From: Nectonema munidae
Taxonomy: Eukaryota > Nematomorpha > Nectonematoida > Nectonematidae
Length of the DNA: 64,000 nucleotides
Assembly (NCBI GenBank): GCA_030549495.1
Contig: JAUIRK010000817.1
Coordinates: forward strand, 62,001 to 126,000
Reading direction: 5' to 3'
A program made the position numbers and the translations under genes. The notes below the pieces were generated by a model. The model was not told the origin of the DNA. It made no database searches and was given only the letters and a program-made list of their open reading frames with translations. Shown piece after piece: positions 1 through 11,687 of the stretch. Within the stretch, counting starts at the first letter, position 1; each line of letters opens with the position of its first letter.

Positions 1-318
1 TATATAGAAAGCCATAAAATGTTTAAATATTATTTTAACATCTATTGCTCATATTTCAAAGTAATTGTAAAAAATGAATGAATATGGGGTTGGAGCGTAG
101 GTTCTTTATCTCGAATCCAGAACGACTATATAATCACAGGATCCTATATTCTGTTTAGTTATGCAAGAATATTTCGGTCCTTTGGATGCCATGCCCACAA
201 CTAAAAAAGTGGAACAAATTTTTCCGGGTATAAATTATTTTCCGGTTATATGTACCAAAGAGCAATAACGCCGAATAACAGATATGCGGCTTGAGCCCGA
301 TTCGGATATCCTCTTAGA

Positions 319-579
319 CAGGGGTTCTTAACTCTTATTCTGTCATGGACCCGTTTAAAAAGCTGATGAAAGCTATGGACCCCCTCCAAGGGAATTTTCA
401 TATAAAAGTCATTAAAAAAACCTTACAAGCAATTAATATTTCTACTTGCCAAAAAATAAGTTTTTATTTTAAAATGATCCATTATAAAATGTTTTAATGA
501 AAAAAAATATATATGAAACCTCTTGAAACCCATACATTGGCTCCTAAGGGGTCTATGGACCACAGGTTAAGAATTCCTG
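319..579. mobile_element. hAT-type MITE with 8-bp target duplication
   Basis: The ends are CAGGGGTTCTTAACTC and its imperfect inverse GGTTAAGAATTCCTG, with the subterminal 'ggaccc' strings typical of this family. The flanks are CTCTTAGA (311-318) and CTCTAAGA (580-587), a 7/8 match, as expected of a hAT target duplication. No coding capacity. Confidence 0.8.
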
Positions 580-596
580 CTCTAAGATTTATCGGA

Positions 597-815
597 TCTT
601 CTTCTTTTTAGCTCTATTAGCCCGTTTTTATACAGGATCGCTGTTTGAAATGAGTCTTTTCATTTAATTGCTTCTAATGCCATTCTGCAGTCTTTTTTCA
701 AATCAAGGTTTTTCATCCCACCGTCAGCTATTATGCAGTCTTTCCATCTCAGCTTTGGTCTTTTTCCTTTGCCGTCCACTTGCTGTTTCATCATCATTCT
801 AATTTTTCTAAGATT
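597..815 (-). mobile_element. LINE fragment: C-terminal end of a non-LTR ORF
   Basis: The minus strand reads KIRMMMKQQVDGKGKRPKLR followed by WKDCIIADGGMKNLDLK, matching the GxGxRGRPxxRWxDC-(I/V) tail found after the reverse transcriptase domain in RTE-like non-LTR elements, then a stop near 662. Everything upstream in the element is missing (5' truncation). Confidence 0.65.
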
Positions 816-859
816 TACCGGATATTCGTCCAAATATTAAATTAAAGAATTCACATAAT

Positions 860-1270
860 GTATAATCTAGTTCCGTTTATTTAAATTTCACAACAAAGTA
901 AAAAAAATTTTATTTGCCCGTTTTTTATCCTGGTTTTCTTCCTCCGAAGAATTCAAAGGTTTTTACGGTTAGGTAGTGCTCTGGCGACCCGATTCTAACC
1001 TTGTTAGTAATCAAGCTATCACTAGACATTAAGATTTTTTCCCAAATTGGGAGCGTTCGCGTTAGGATTGTATCGTTCACTTAGCTGTATTTATATATTT
1101 GTAACATACATTCTTGTAAAAACAAGGTATAGCTATGCAGTAACAAGGGCCGGTAGGCGTTTAGTTGGATGGAAAGTCCAGGTAGACCTGGACCCAGCAT
1201 TTCGGGTGGGCCACGATATCCGAAAGGATGGGTGCGAACGTCACAAACAACTTAACTTAACTTAAAAAAA
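860..1270 (+). repeat. GC-richer block ending in a short AACTT tail; possible LINE 3' end
   Basis: About 1020-1262 is markedly less AT-rich than its flanks and ends with three tandem AACTT units. Simple tails like this are common at non-LTR element 3' ends. The 72-codon frame at 1047-1265 has no motif I recognise, so I make no coding claim. Confidence 0.3.
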
Positions 1271-3229
1271 ATATAGAAAAATTGCAACTTGAAAATATTT
1301 AGAAAATAGGAATTTTTATTATTGAAATTATTATAATTTTGTAATTAGAGTTTTTATATTTTTACTAAAGCAAGGACTTTGTTTTTCTGAGATTTTTTTA
1401 TTCCTTAAAATTTAAGCTTTATTTCAAGTTTTGTAAAATCTTTATAATTTTTAATTTTACACAACGAATACAATTATTTTAAAAAAGAAGATAAAAAACA
1501 TCATTAAAAATTGTCAAAACTTGACTTTTAACCTTCGCTTGACAGACATTTTTTTCTAACGCCATTGACGGAGGACTCCGTGCTTTTTTGTCCAATTTTA
1601 AAACAAAGTTAGTTTTCTATATAAAGTTCATAATATCAAACAGCATAGCTGAAAACATATATTTTTGCAAAATTACAAGATAAAGATTTTAATTTATCAA
1701 TTTTTTTCAAAGGATTAACGTCATCTAAGTTCATAAAAATGTCTTATGAGTATGATCTCAGTATAGTATTTTAAATATTTTGTCACTTGTGAAAAAGTAA
1801 AAAGTTTTAAACTGAACATTTAAAAGTAATTGATTCAGAAAAAAAATTTAATACATTTTTTTTATTTTCAAGTTTTGTGAACATTTGAAGTATATTTTTA
1901 AAGTCAAAGTAAGGCTGGATTTCGGATAGATAGACGGACATCGAATAATAAAATTTAAACAAAAAAAACGAATATTTTCCAAAGAATCCGATACATCCCT
2001 TGTATAAATTTTATATCTAGGCCACGTATTATGTAAAGATCGAGAAGAAATGCATAACAACTTCGAAATATTGTCTCAAGTTGATATTTTCGCAAATGCG
2101 TTCTTTTCTAACGACTTCACGAGTACATTATTTCGCGAATTGAGTCAACTCAAAAATTTACTGAATTAATCATTCCATTCCATCGATCAATATTCAATTA
2201 TCAATATTTCGATTAAAGCTAATTACTAACTTCTCACTTCAGCTCAGCCAACACACATCGACTTTTAATACTTTTCATGTTGCAGAATCTTGGTATAGAC
2301 CGCAATGGTCGAAATATTGATTAATCTCATTCTGACTGTAAAGAGTCTTTTTGGGTTTTATCTCTCCTATCTGAATATGAGTACGCACTTCATCATAGTT
2401 GAAGTTTTCTCTTATTTAGAAGTTAACAAATTAATATATTCAAAATTCATGAAGTTTTCTCGATATTAAAATTTTTGTTTAAGTTCTACAGTTTACGTCA
2501 CATTATACCATTTGTGCTTTGAATGCTCGGTTATTTTCATGCACTTCTTTCCCTACATGAGAGTATGTTATATGTTTCTGAAATTCTGCTAATCTTAGAA
2601 TATTATCTTTAAAGCAGGCGATTTTGTATTTTATGGGACCCTTTGTCTCCTTTTGTGTATGAAGGGGATGCGCTAAAATTGTAGTACACAAATAACAAAC
2701 TACTTTATAAAATCAATATAACTATTGGCATGTTAAATTCTAACCTTTAAAACTAGACAAATATACCTTATGAAAATATAGGGAGGAGCCAAAATCAAAA
2801 TTATATAAAGCAGAGCAAAAGTCAGATAAAGATTGGAATCAACGCTCTAAACCTCCTCTACACTTTTTCTCTTTATAAGCATCTGATTTGCTACGGCTTC
2901 AGGCCAAAAAAGCAACATTGCTTAGCAACCCTCAGGCCTTCATATAATATCATATGGATATCTCTTGCTAATTTTTTTGGAATTGTAAAAACATTGCCTT
3001 CAATTCAACCTTTCCCAAGAATAGGACTTATTTTTAGTTAATTGAATTTGCTTATATAAAAAAAGTGTACTCTATCCTGAGAAGTGTGAAAAAATAAGCA
3101 TATATATGCGTAATAACTATTTCTTTTACTCCTCACGACATGTCATTCATTCATCATAATACTATCATTTTCACACATCACACGATTTTTCAAGATCAAT
3201 GAAGTGGTGATAATATACAAGTCTTATTT
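1271..3229. other. AT-rich non-coding stretch
   Basis: No gene recognised. The part at about 1290-1527 is repeated at about 50590-50830 (shared landmark ACACAACGAATACAATTATT). At 1528 the sequence switches at a TTAA to CCTTCGC, an end resembling the one at 51765, which suggests a piggyBac-type insertion in this copy. Open frames at 1848-2060 and 2503-2691 look like chance. Confidence 0.4.
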
Positions 3230-3616
3230 TTTGCATTTTCTATCAAATTTTTTTTAGTCATTTTATAAAAAAAAAATTTTTGCCCTTCAACCCCTCGTAA
3301 ATTATCTTTTAATTAATTTTTAAATTTTTTGGTATTTTCCTCTCTCTCCTTTTTTTTATAAAAAAGTTGTGTGTAAAAAATTAAATGAATGTTATTTTAA
3401 AAAAAAAAAAAATATAATTATTAAAAAAAAAAAAAAATAATAAAAAAAGAAGATTTTTTTTTTGTTTTTTTTTGTATATACCAACTCCCCAATTAAAAAA
3501 AATATAAAATAAAAAAAAAAAAAAAAAAAAAAATATATATCAAATATAACAAAATTCTAAAAAATTTTAAAAAATTTGAATATATATTAAAAACAATTCT
3601 CTCATTTTTTTTTTAG
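3230..3616. repeat. A/T homopolymer-rich low-complexity region
   Basis: Long A and T runs, including an A run of roughly 20 near 3512-3532, and almost no G or C. Nothing coding. Confidence 0.8.
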
Positions 3617-3697
3617 TGTTAATGGGGAGTTGGGTAGGGGTGGAGGTGGTGTGGGGATTGTGGTTGTGTTGTTGGTTTGTGTGGTGGGGGTTCGGTA
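3617..3697 (+). repeat. G/T-rich strand-asymmetric patch with G-tracts
   Basis: About 80 bp almost devoid of C on this strand, with GGGG, GGG, GGGG and GGGG tracts close together beginning at 3624. It stands out sharply in an AT-rich region. It could form a G-quadruplex but one loop is long. Confidence 0.6.
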
Positions 3698-4315
3698 ATG
3701 TATATGTACAAAGCAAGTATATGTCATTTACCAAATGGACATTTGCTTGGCTATGATAATTTAAAAAAGGATACTTTCTCAGTCATACGCATTTTCAGGA
3801 GAGTAAAATTTCTGTTATGACTAAATTTATAAAGTTAACTAAGCACTATTTATAGCTCTCTACGCATTTAATTAAAATTTAACTTGAAAAAAACTAAGCA
3901 ACTAAAAATAAGATAATTTTTTTATAAAATTAATTTAGAATTTTTTTTACTCAATTTTTATGCAAAATAAATTAAAAAAATATTAATAGGTTTATTTTTC
4001 AAAAAATTTTAAGTAATAAAAATAATAATTTTTTTTATTGAAAAAAAATTCTAAATTTGCTTATTTTTTTATTTTTTTTTTTGAAAAAAAATAGTTATTT
4101 GTAATATTCCATGCTATACACCCAACTAATACAAAATATAATTTTAAGCAATTGTGTGTCATTCCATGAAGTTTCTTTGTAAACTTTCTATCCAAATAAA
4201 TATCAAAATCTAACTAACAAACTGACGTCGACCTCTAACTAGTTGAATAAATACCTGATTAGCGAACCTTGCAAACTAACTGAATGGAATGTATTTACTT
4301 AGTAAAAGTCGGAAG

Positions 4316-4420
4316 ATGGCCTAGTTGCTGAAGTGTAAGCTTTTGATCTCGCTATTCCGGTTTGCTCCCCATCATCATATCACCAGTCCGGCCCTATCGA
4401 AGAATATAAAAAAATAAAAT
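4316..4420 (+). mobile_element. Old tRNA-type SINE copy (family 2)
   Basis: GATGGCCTAG corresponds to the A-box region of the better copy at 60462, and CGGTTTGCTCCCCATCATCA to its B-box and following sequence, but with several substitutions. Called as a decayed relative. Confidence 0.5.
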
Positions 4421-4894
4421 AAAACGAATTTGAAAATACGGGAAGAAATTTTAAGACTTTTGCAAATGTACTTTCTTCATTTTTCAACTTTGCAAGTGCC
4501 ACACAAATCAGAGATAGAAACACAAAAGTAAAAAAGGTGATGGCAAAGGGGGGGGGGGTGCATTGATTTCTGATATGTAACTACTGGTATAAAAGTCACA
4601 CAATTGTTTTTGAGTGTAAATAAACCTCATTTTATCACTTTTCCAAATCCTGAGATCTCTTTCTTCAGCCTTCGTTGCCTGCATTTTGTATCTATTGGTC
4701 GTAAGATTATTAACTATATCTTTCAAAAAAATGTCAGATGCTGCTATTGAATATCTATTGGAGTCTGAGGCTTTTATATATTGAAGTTTGATTGATTTTT
4801 CCTCAGTGATCGTCGTCTATCAATGCTATGATTTTTATATGGGTTATATAAATAAAAAATATCTCCTAAAATGTCGTCATCATTGAGGAAATTA

Positions 4895-5715
4895 TTGTCA
4901 TGGTGAATAGAGTTGAGAAAATAACTACATCTTCGTGAATTTTCGTTATCCTTCGTTTTTATAACGATAACGAATTAATTTTTTTGAAATAAATTATAAT
5001 GATAACACAACAGTACATTTTTACGCTATCGCTTGTGTTGATTTTCTTAATTTTTCGTTATATATATTTTCGCATGCAGTGTTATAAAAGAGTATAAAAT
5101 CAAGGTACGCGCTATACATTTTTATTCATGACTTCTATACTTCTGCAAATAAGTATTCATTTTTCTTGTTTTTTGACTAATTCGACTCAGTTATTCATCA
5201 TTTCAAAGTTAAGGTAACAAAAATCTAGGATCTTTATCAGCAGAAACCCTGGAAAGGCAATCTGGAAAATATTTCCCCAAAAATAGAATTTCCTCAAACA
5301 CTAGCATATTCCAAAATTCTGGTCAAAATTTTCAGACACCTTACTATTTTTAAACTAAATTGATAACTCCTCAGATAATTTTTTTATAAACAAATTACAA
5401 TTTCTTTTTTATTTGCATTTTGACTTTGTGTTAAACTTTTGTTTAATTTTGATATAAAATGAAATATTTTAGAGTTTTTTCTTTATTTTAATCTTTCGTT
5501 TGAACGCATTTCAACGAATGATGTGTGATATTTCAGGATTACAAAACTTTCAACAGTATTTGAATTTAATACTTTTTTGCTATTATTTTCTAAAAAATTA
5601 GCGAAATATACCCAAACTTTTTATAGAGGTAACGATAACGAAAAAGGACCTAAAATTTTCGTTATTAAATGATAACGAGACTCTTTTTTATTCAACGCCA
5701 ATGTCAAGACTAATA
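4895..5715. repeat. Dispersed repeat with AACGATAACGAA motifs, copy 1
   Basis: Shares ordered similarity with 40145-41460, including the landmarks TTATTCATGACTTCTATACT and AGAAACCCTGGAAAGGCA. Both ends are rich in AACGATAACG or its complement. Non-coding and probably a non-autonomous DNA element, but I could not fix the termini. A partial copy lies near 30145-30290. Confidence 0.6.
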
Positions 5716-6162
5716 TTTGATAGTGGAGGAGAAAATTAAGCAAACAATAAGATTTATATGGATAAAAAATATTTGCTAACAACTCTGTATCATGCTGAAA
5801 TGATGGGATGGGGGATCGTAAAACTCTGATTGGTGATTCGCAACCTTTCTTCTCTTATGGAGCCTTTCTAAGCTGCAAAAAATTTTGTGCACCCCTATTG
5901 CTACCAGTTTCAATTTTTCAAGTGGCTATATTTATCAAAAATATAAGAATTAGTAAGACGTTCTTAATCACTTTCGTTGATTCAATTAATTTTATATTGT
6001 ATATATATTTTAAACCGTGCTTATCTATTGAAAATAAATTAATTTTATTAAGTCAGAAAAGTGAACATTTTTGAACTGAAAATTTTTGAGTTCACATAAA
6101 GAACATGACTGAAGCCCTTACAACAAATCGCTAAGAATAAATTATATTTTAATTACTCGTGA

Positions 6163-6294
6163 GTTAGGTTGGTTAGATACTGGGTTTCGATAACTGAAGG
6201 TCTTAGGTTCGATCCCGCATCAATCCTACTTTCCTCATAGTTCGATACACCCGGCGCAATTGTGCCTTCTCGATGAAAATACTCCACGGTACCA
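6163..6294 (+). mobile_element. tRNA-derived SINE, family 1
   Basis: An A-box-like GTGAGTTAGGTTGGTTAGAT is followed by the B-box-like AGGTTCGATCCCG, then the family-specific GTTCGATACACCCGGCGCAA and a tail region near ACGGTACCA. At least six relatives occur in this window. The element sits in non-coding sequence upstream of dlg exon 1. Confidence 0.8.
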
Positions 6295-6537
6295 TATATA
6301 ATTTAGTTGTGAATCGAAAATAAAATCAATTAGAATTAAAAGAGATTCTAGAATCTAAATACACCTTTTAACGTCTAAAAGTACATAAACGATTATAAAT
6401 TTATAATTCCTCAGTTTTTCCTATTTCACTGATCACCTTGTAGAACAAAATTTAAAGTTTATTCTAAGGGTGACTTCAAGCCCAATACGTGTAGTTTATG
6501 ACTTACGTTGACCAAATATATGAGTATAATGGGCAGT

Positions 6538-6810
6538 GAGGGATCCAGAAATTTTTGTTGGAAGGGGGGTATTTCAGAAAAAAGAAGATGAATTGGAGGG
6601 GGGGGGGGGGGTATTTTTGTAAAAAGTTATTCAAAAAAGTCCTTAAATTTATTCAACAATATAATATATAATTCTATTATATTAATAGAACTATATAATA
6701 TATAGTTCGTTGTTAACAGGTCCCCCTAGATCCATTCCTGGTGGGGGGGGGGGGGGATGCATCCCTCCATTCCCTCCTCTAGATCCATCCCCGATAATGG
6801 CCTTTAAATA
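6538..6810. repeat. Non-coding repeat-like patch with two 14-base poly-G runs
   Basis: G runs at 6598-6611 and 6743-6756. GGATCCAGAAATTTTTG at 6541 and CTAGATCCATCCCC at 6779 look like opposite ends of a small element ('ggatcc ... ggatc' in inverse), but no target duplication is evident. The 111-codon frame starting at 6710 crosses a G run and is not credible. Confidence 0.4.
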
Positions 6811-8023
6811 TTTAAAAAATATCTTTTATAGCAGGCCAAGTTCATTCTATCGCATTAGCTGTAATGGTCTGAGCGCTATTTTGCTTTTAGCCACTTTCTT
6901 CGGGGTTATAACTGTCCGAATCATGGATTTGTTGCTAAGAGATATGACATCAGTGACGCAACAGAAATGTCGATCAGGGGCATTGATGAGTGTTTTGAAT
7001 TTTATTGAATGTGTCAATAAGAGAAAATTCACTGTGATAATATAATTCACTTTCTCTTTAAAAAGAATATTCGATAATTGTAATTGTAATAATTTAATAA
7101 TAATAATAATATTTCCCATATTATCCACCAATAAACGACAAGAATGCATTTTATGTGATGGTATTAACGAAGAATATGGGATATTAGTCATTTTAGCTTT
7201 GAAAGAAGTTGTAGTTTTTTCTGTTAACAAAATTAATTGCTCTATCTATTTTTGCTGTAAGTTTCATTTCAAAATACTCGTGTCAGAGGGCCTGACGTCT
7301 ATCAGTATCTAATTTTTATGTTTATTTGGCATAAAAACATTTTGACGCTCTACAAAGCTTTTTCCGCCCCCCACCTCGTTCAATTTTCTTGGTATGCCAC
7401 ATGTGGTATCCCTTAACGCTGAGAGGATTACTACGACAACAGGACAGTTCGGCCTTGTATAAACAGATATTTTTTCAAAAAGTTACATTTTTTTATTTAT
7501 TTAAATAATTTTTTAAGTGTTCAAGAAAGAGAAAAATAGTTCAATTTTTGTTAGCATATATGCAGTAAAGCTTCTTTTGACGAAGTTGGAAGCGGAGAGT
7601 TAGCTTTAAATCCATTAAGTGTTTAAGTATTTGGGGTGGCAATTTTTTAAAGTACCTGACTTCAGAGTTTGTCTTTCTCCTACTCCATCCCTGCTTTTTA
7701 CATAAGAATTGAATGAGGTCAGGATTTCAAACAAAGTCAAATTTTTTCTAATCATAAATTCCATCTGAAAGATTAGGTATTGTTCAGGATTAAGGATTTG
7801 CTGTGATTAATCCCTTTCTCTTGTAATATGGAAACTGTAGAAGAACATTTTAACGGAAAGCTTATTCAACTAAAATGAAATGATAAATAAAAATTTTAAA
7901 AAGAAGAAAACTTTTCAACCTCTTTTATTTCATAAATGATTATTTAAGTTGGTGCTTTAAACAAAAAGGAGGTTTCAAATAACAAGCCCATTATCGAAGG
8001 TATCACTACTAATCAAAATCGCT
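6811..8023. other. Non-coding, nothing recognised
   Basis: AT-rich. The minus frame 6847-7230 and an overlapping plus frame have no recognised motif and no supporting signals. A short AAT microsatellite lies near 7093-7111. Confidence 0.4.
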
Positions 8024-8027
8024 TTAA

Positions 8028-8147
8028 CCCGTCAACGCCCAGAGTGGACTATAGTCGACTTTACAAAAATAAAATCGTCTGCGTTTATCAAAGCTCTTTA
8101 ATACAAATCTTCTGCTTTATCGTCTGATTATTGTGGTCGTTAACGGG
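8028..8147. mobile_element. piggyBac-type MITE flanked by TTAA
   Basis: A 120-bp segment that starts CCCGTCAACG and ends GTTAACGGG, bounded by TTAA at 8024-8027 and 8148-8151. TTAA target duplication with CCC/GGG ends is the piggyBac hallmark. It carries the AATCGTCTGCGTTTA motif also found in copies at 23362, 25473, 35433, 58109 and 62695. Confidence 0.75.
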
Positions 8148-8151
8148 TTAA

Positions 8152-9875
8152 CGAGATATCCTTATTTATACTTCACCCTTTTCACTTTAAGTCTCTCACT
8201 TTTACATAAAAGCTCTTACTTTTTAACTATAAATTCGCCCAAAGACATCATACTCACATGTAAAATTCTCAAGGGGCAGAAGGCTTGTTAAAAACTTTTT
8301 GAGAATTCTTGTTAAAACAAGGGTGTAATTAAACTTAAAACTTTTTTCTTATTTATTTATCTTCATCATTTGAATTGAAGTTATATAATTTATGAACTAA
8401 ATTTTTTTTTGCTTTATTTCCAAAAATTTTTTTTTAAATAAATACTATTGTGATTAGCAAACTATTTAGCCTGGAAATACATTTAAACACATTCGAAGTA
8501 ATGTATAAAAGAATGAGTGAGTATATATTTTTTTTTATCAATAATGTGTTTTGAATGGAGAAATAGAAGATTTTTGTAAAATGTTTCTGAAGTGTGATTT
8601 ATTCTATTGATTAGCTTGAAATCAATTCTTCCATTTCATCTCTGATATTTGATCAGTTCGAAGAAAGTAATACGTAATTGGGACGGCAAAAAAATTTAGG
8701 GCAGTTACTTCGGTATTTAGCTTTGCCTATTTCTCTGAGTTCGTCGAATGATTTTTTTGCGTTTTTAAGGATAAGAGTTCTTCCTTTTTACAGTTCCTTT
8801 TTTAACATAAAAGTTTGTCTTTTTTTACTGTGAATTCTACTTTAAATCTTTTTAACTTTAAGTTCGTCCTTTTTTACTTAGAGTTAAACTTTTATCTATT
8901 TTATTTTTATAAAAACACAAGAATGGTGTATTTTTGGTATTAAAAATGGAGGAATCACAGTGGAAGCTTTCAAAACTCGTAGGTAGACAAAAAAATTCTG
9001 ACATTTCCTCTTTCAAAGTGCTAAAATAGCTTTGGAAGCAGTTACACCTCGCTATAGCAATAGTATCTCATAATGACTCCATTATTTTCGTTATAGAGCG
9101 AATCTCTATGCTATTATTGATTACAAATACAACATATACTTATGGATAATATTATGTAGCTTACTTCTATTTGTGAGAACAATGCTATCTTTTTTCAAAT
9201 ATTGCCATTGAAATAAATGGACTTCAATGCCAAACATCTTATATTAATCATGATTAACTTATATCCTCCTTTTATACTGTCTGTTGAAGTCCATTCTATA
9301 TCATTTTGTTATTTTACCTCATCTACCAAAGGTTTTGGAGGCCGTGGCACATATGGTAATTCCTTATTTGAGAAGACCTGCCTAACCTATGGTTGATTTA
9401 CTTTTGAGAAAATGGGGGTTTCGGTTCACCGGATTTATATCTGTACTATTAAAGTGTGATTTTATAAAACTTAAAAAAAAAGTAAAAGACGATGTTTCAT
9501 AGACACCCTATATTGAACTTGGCCTTTCTTTTTGTGTGTGGAATTAAAATATAGTTGTGCATTTTTTAGAAAAATGGAATAAAGAAAGTTCTTGGGTCAT
9601 CGTGATAATAAATGGGGTCAGGGTAATTAAAACTCTTATGAATAGTAATAATCAAGCACACATTGAATGTCATTGCTTGTCCAAAATAACTGCTTAAGTC
9701 ACTATAGTTCTTAAAGTTATTAAATGAAAAGCGGTTGGAATTGGGCGTAATCTCTTTCATCTTTGATATTTTTCTTAGCTTAGTTTTTTTAGTACGTAAA
9801 ATCCAAAAATTTGTATTGTACCTTAGTTTCGAAACGTACCGAAAATGCCACCGCCTGTCATAAACTCATCACCGG
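8152..9875. other. Non-coding, nothing recognised
   Basis: AT-rich sequence with no convincing exon or element end. Frame 9566-9760 (minus) has no motif. Confidence 0.4.
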
Positions 9876-10580
9876 GAAATGTACTCTTTTTTTTATAACA
9901 ATTATTAACTAGACAAACAACACTCGATTTAGCATACAGTAGTGCAGTGATTCCCAACCTTTTTTATCCCGTTCCCCCTTTTCCAGTCACTTTTTTTACC
10001 TGTGGACCCCTACAACTGAATAGTTTGAGCCAACAATATTTAATCAAAGATTTTTATGCAAAAAATGATTCTAGTCATCTGATTAAATCGTATGCTTATT
10101 CATATGAAATCAGAGAAAGCGTAAAGCCTGACATAAAATGTGAATAAAAATTTTTTCCAATTAAAATATAAATTTTTCAAAAATATTGTAACTAATAAAA
10201 AGGATATATAAAGATTCAAAATATGAAACTTTAAAAAAGGGAAGAAAATATTTATTTAAAAAAGCTCTAAATATAAATATTTATATTGCTTTGGAAAATA
10301 GAAGTATATTAAAGGAGATTCAGCATAAGTAGTTTGAAGTAGAATTTCCATGGACCCCTTGAAATTCTTCTATGGACCCCTAGGGGTCCATGGACCCCCG
10401 GTTGGGAACCACTGCAGTAGCGTTTCCTCCTCTACTGACTGACTGCACTGACTGATTGATAAACATCTATTCTTCTTTTCATTTCAGAAAATGGTGACAC
10501 TAATGAGAATTCATAATCCGTCTTTTCTTTCTCTCTCCTCTCCCCCTCTTTCTTCGCGATGATGATAATGATAAGTCCAA
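9876..10580. repeat. Copy 1 of a two-copy duplication (interrupted by a MITE)
   Basis: Outside the MITE at 9945-10414 this matches 24473-24684 nearly base for base (shared landmarks AACTAGACAAACAACACTCG and TCCTCTACTGACTGACTG). The duplication is non-coding. The MITE is absent from the other copy, so it arrived after the two copies separated or was never in the source. Confidence 0.8.
9945..10414. mobile_element. hAT-type MITE with 8-bp target duplication, related empty site present
   Basis: Terminal inverted repeats are CAGTGATTCCCAACC and GGTTGGGAACCACTG. Target copies are CAGTAGTG (9937-9944) and CAGTAGCG (10415-10422). The homologous unoccupied site in the second duplication copy is CATTAGTG at 24532-24539. 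This is direct evidence for insertion and for element boundaries. No coding capacity. Confidence 0.9.
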
Positions 10581-11310
10581 GATGGCAAAGTGATTTTCTT
10601 GCTTCTTTTGACTTCTCCTCCTCGTTTCTTTCAAGAGCCGCAACACCCCTAAATTGAAGCATAGGCTCATCTGTGATAAAAGATCCTCTTTCACCTTCAC
10701 ACTTTTCGCCTCCTTTTTGTGCGAATCCTTCTTCATCTTTTTTTGAATTTATTTTTTTAAAAGTTTGTTTATCTATTTTTAATGACGAAAAGCAACAGTT
10801 TTTCATCCTTAAAGGTATTTTTATGATTTTTTTATCTTATGCTTTCCCAGCTTACCTGTTCAAATATGGAAAAAATTCCTTTTTTTAGTTAAGCGCGCCA
10901 AATTTATAGTTTTGTTAATAATAAAAAAGGGAATATTTTTCCGCGTAAATTATTCATCTTTTGTTTTAAGATTTCAAATGTTTAGTACACTCAAAAGAAA
11001 CTTTTTTTTTTTTTATAAGAAATCAGTATTCATTCAAATTATTTTAAAGAATTTTTAAAAATGTAAAAAAAAGTGGTGCATATTAATTATGAAATTATGA
11101 AAAGAAAATCCAGAAGTTAAATGTCTTTATTCAAATAAATTTTTTGGGAGATAAATTTCCGAGCACTATTGCGCCATCAACTGATCTTCAACTACCAACT
11201 GGAAGAGAAGGATGGCGAGTTGCTGTGACTGGAGTAAAATGTATAAGAAAAATCTGTAACATTTATTTTTATTCTTGGTGATCATAAAAGAGTTGCATCG
11301 AGTAAGGTAA

Positions 11311-11440
11311 AGGTTCCGCCGAGAAGTCACAATTGCGCCACTTTTATCGAACTATGAAGAAAGGAGGCTTGGTGTGGGATCGAACCCAAGACCTTGAGTC
11401 ATCGAAGCCCAGTAACTAAACAACCTTACTCACATCCTTT
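11311..11440 (-). mobile_element. tRNA-derived SINE, family 1
   Basis: Minus-strand copy. GGGATCGAACCCAAGACC at about 11369 is the complement of the B-box region, and ACTCACATCC marks the head. It lies about 190 bp upstream of dlg exon 1. Confidence 0.8.
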
Positions 11441-11633
11441 TTATTAAGTTTATTAAGTCGTCATTGATGACGCTATACGTTATAGTCAATATCTGAAGAC
11501 TTGTAATTCGCATTAGACCAATCGTAGCTTTGGACAAATTAGTTTTAGACCAATCGCTGGGATCCTATTTTGTATAATGTAGTATCTATTTTTATTTCTT
11601 CACACGGCTCTTAAGTCCTTTCTTTTATTTAAG

Positions 11634-11687
11634 GATTCGTTGCATGATTATGGAGAGTGGCAGTTCCAAAGGGTTTCCTTGAAAAGG
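11634..11687 (+). CDS. dlg1: dlg exon 1 as seen: lead-in to PDZ1
   Basis: An 18-codon exon in phase 0 at both ends, between a TTTATTTAAG acceptor and a GTGAGT donor. It reads [18 protein letters not shown]. The end aligns with the conserved W-x-Y-E-(D/E)-I-x-L-E-R stretch just before the GNSGLGFSIAGG carboxylate-binding loop of Dlg PDZ1, and the next exon begins exactly at GN. It is short and was recognised by similarity and phase. Two SINE copies flank it at 11311-11440 and 11932-12074. The true N-terminus must be upstream. Confidence 0.8.

Noticed and set aside
6847-7230. 127-codon minus-strand frame
   Set aside because: No recognised motif, AT-biased residues, overlapping frame on the other strand crosses a poly-G run.
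10489-10520. Possible exon start after CATTTCAG in the duplicated segment
   Set aside because: The short frame after it has no similarity to Dlg N-termini and no donor in a suitable phase before low-complexity sequence.
10432-10806. 124-codon minus-strand frame rich in Lys and Glu
   Set aside because: Low complexity, overlaps a duplicated non-coding repeat whose other copy does not keep the same frame.
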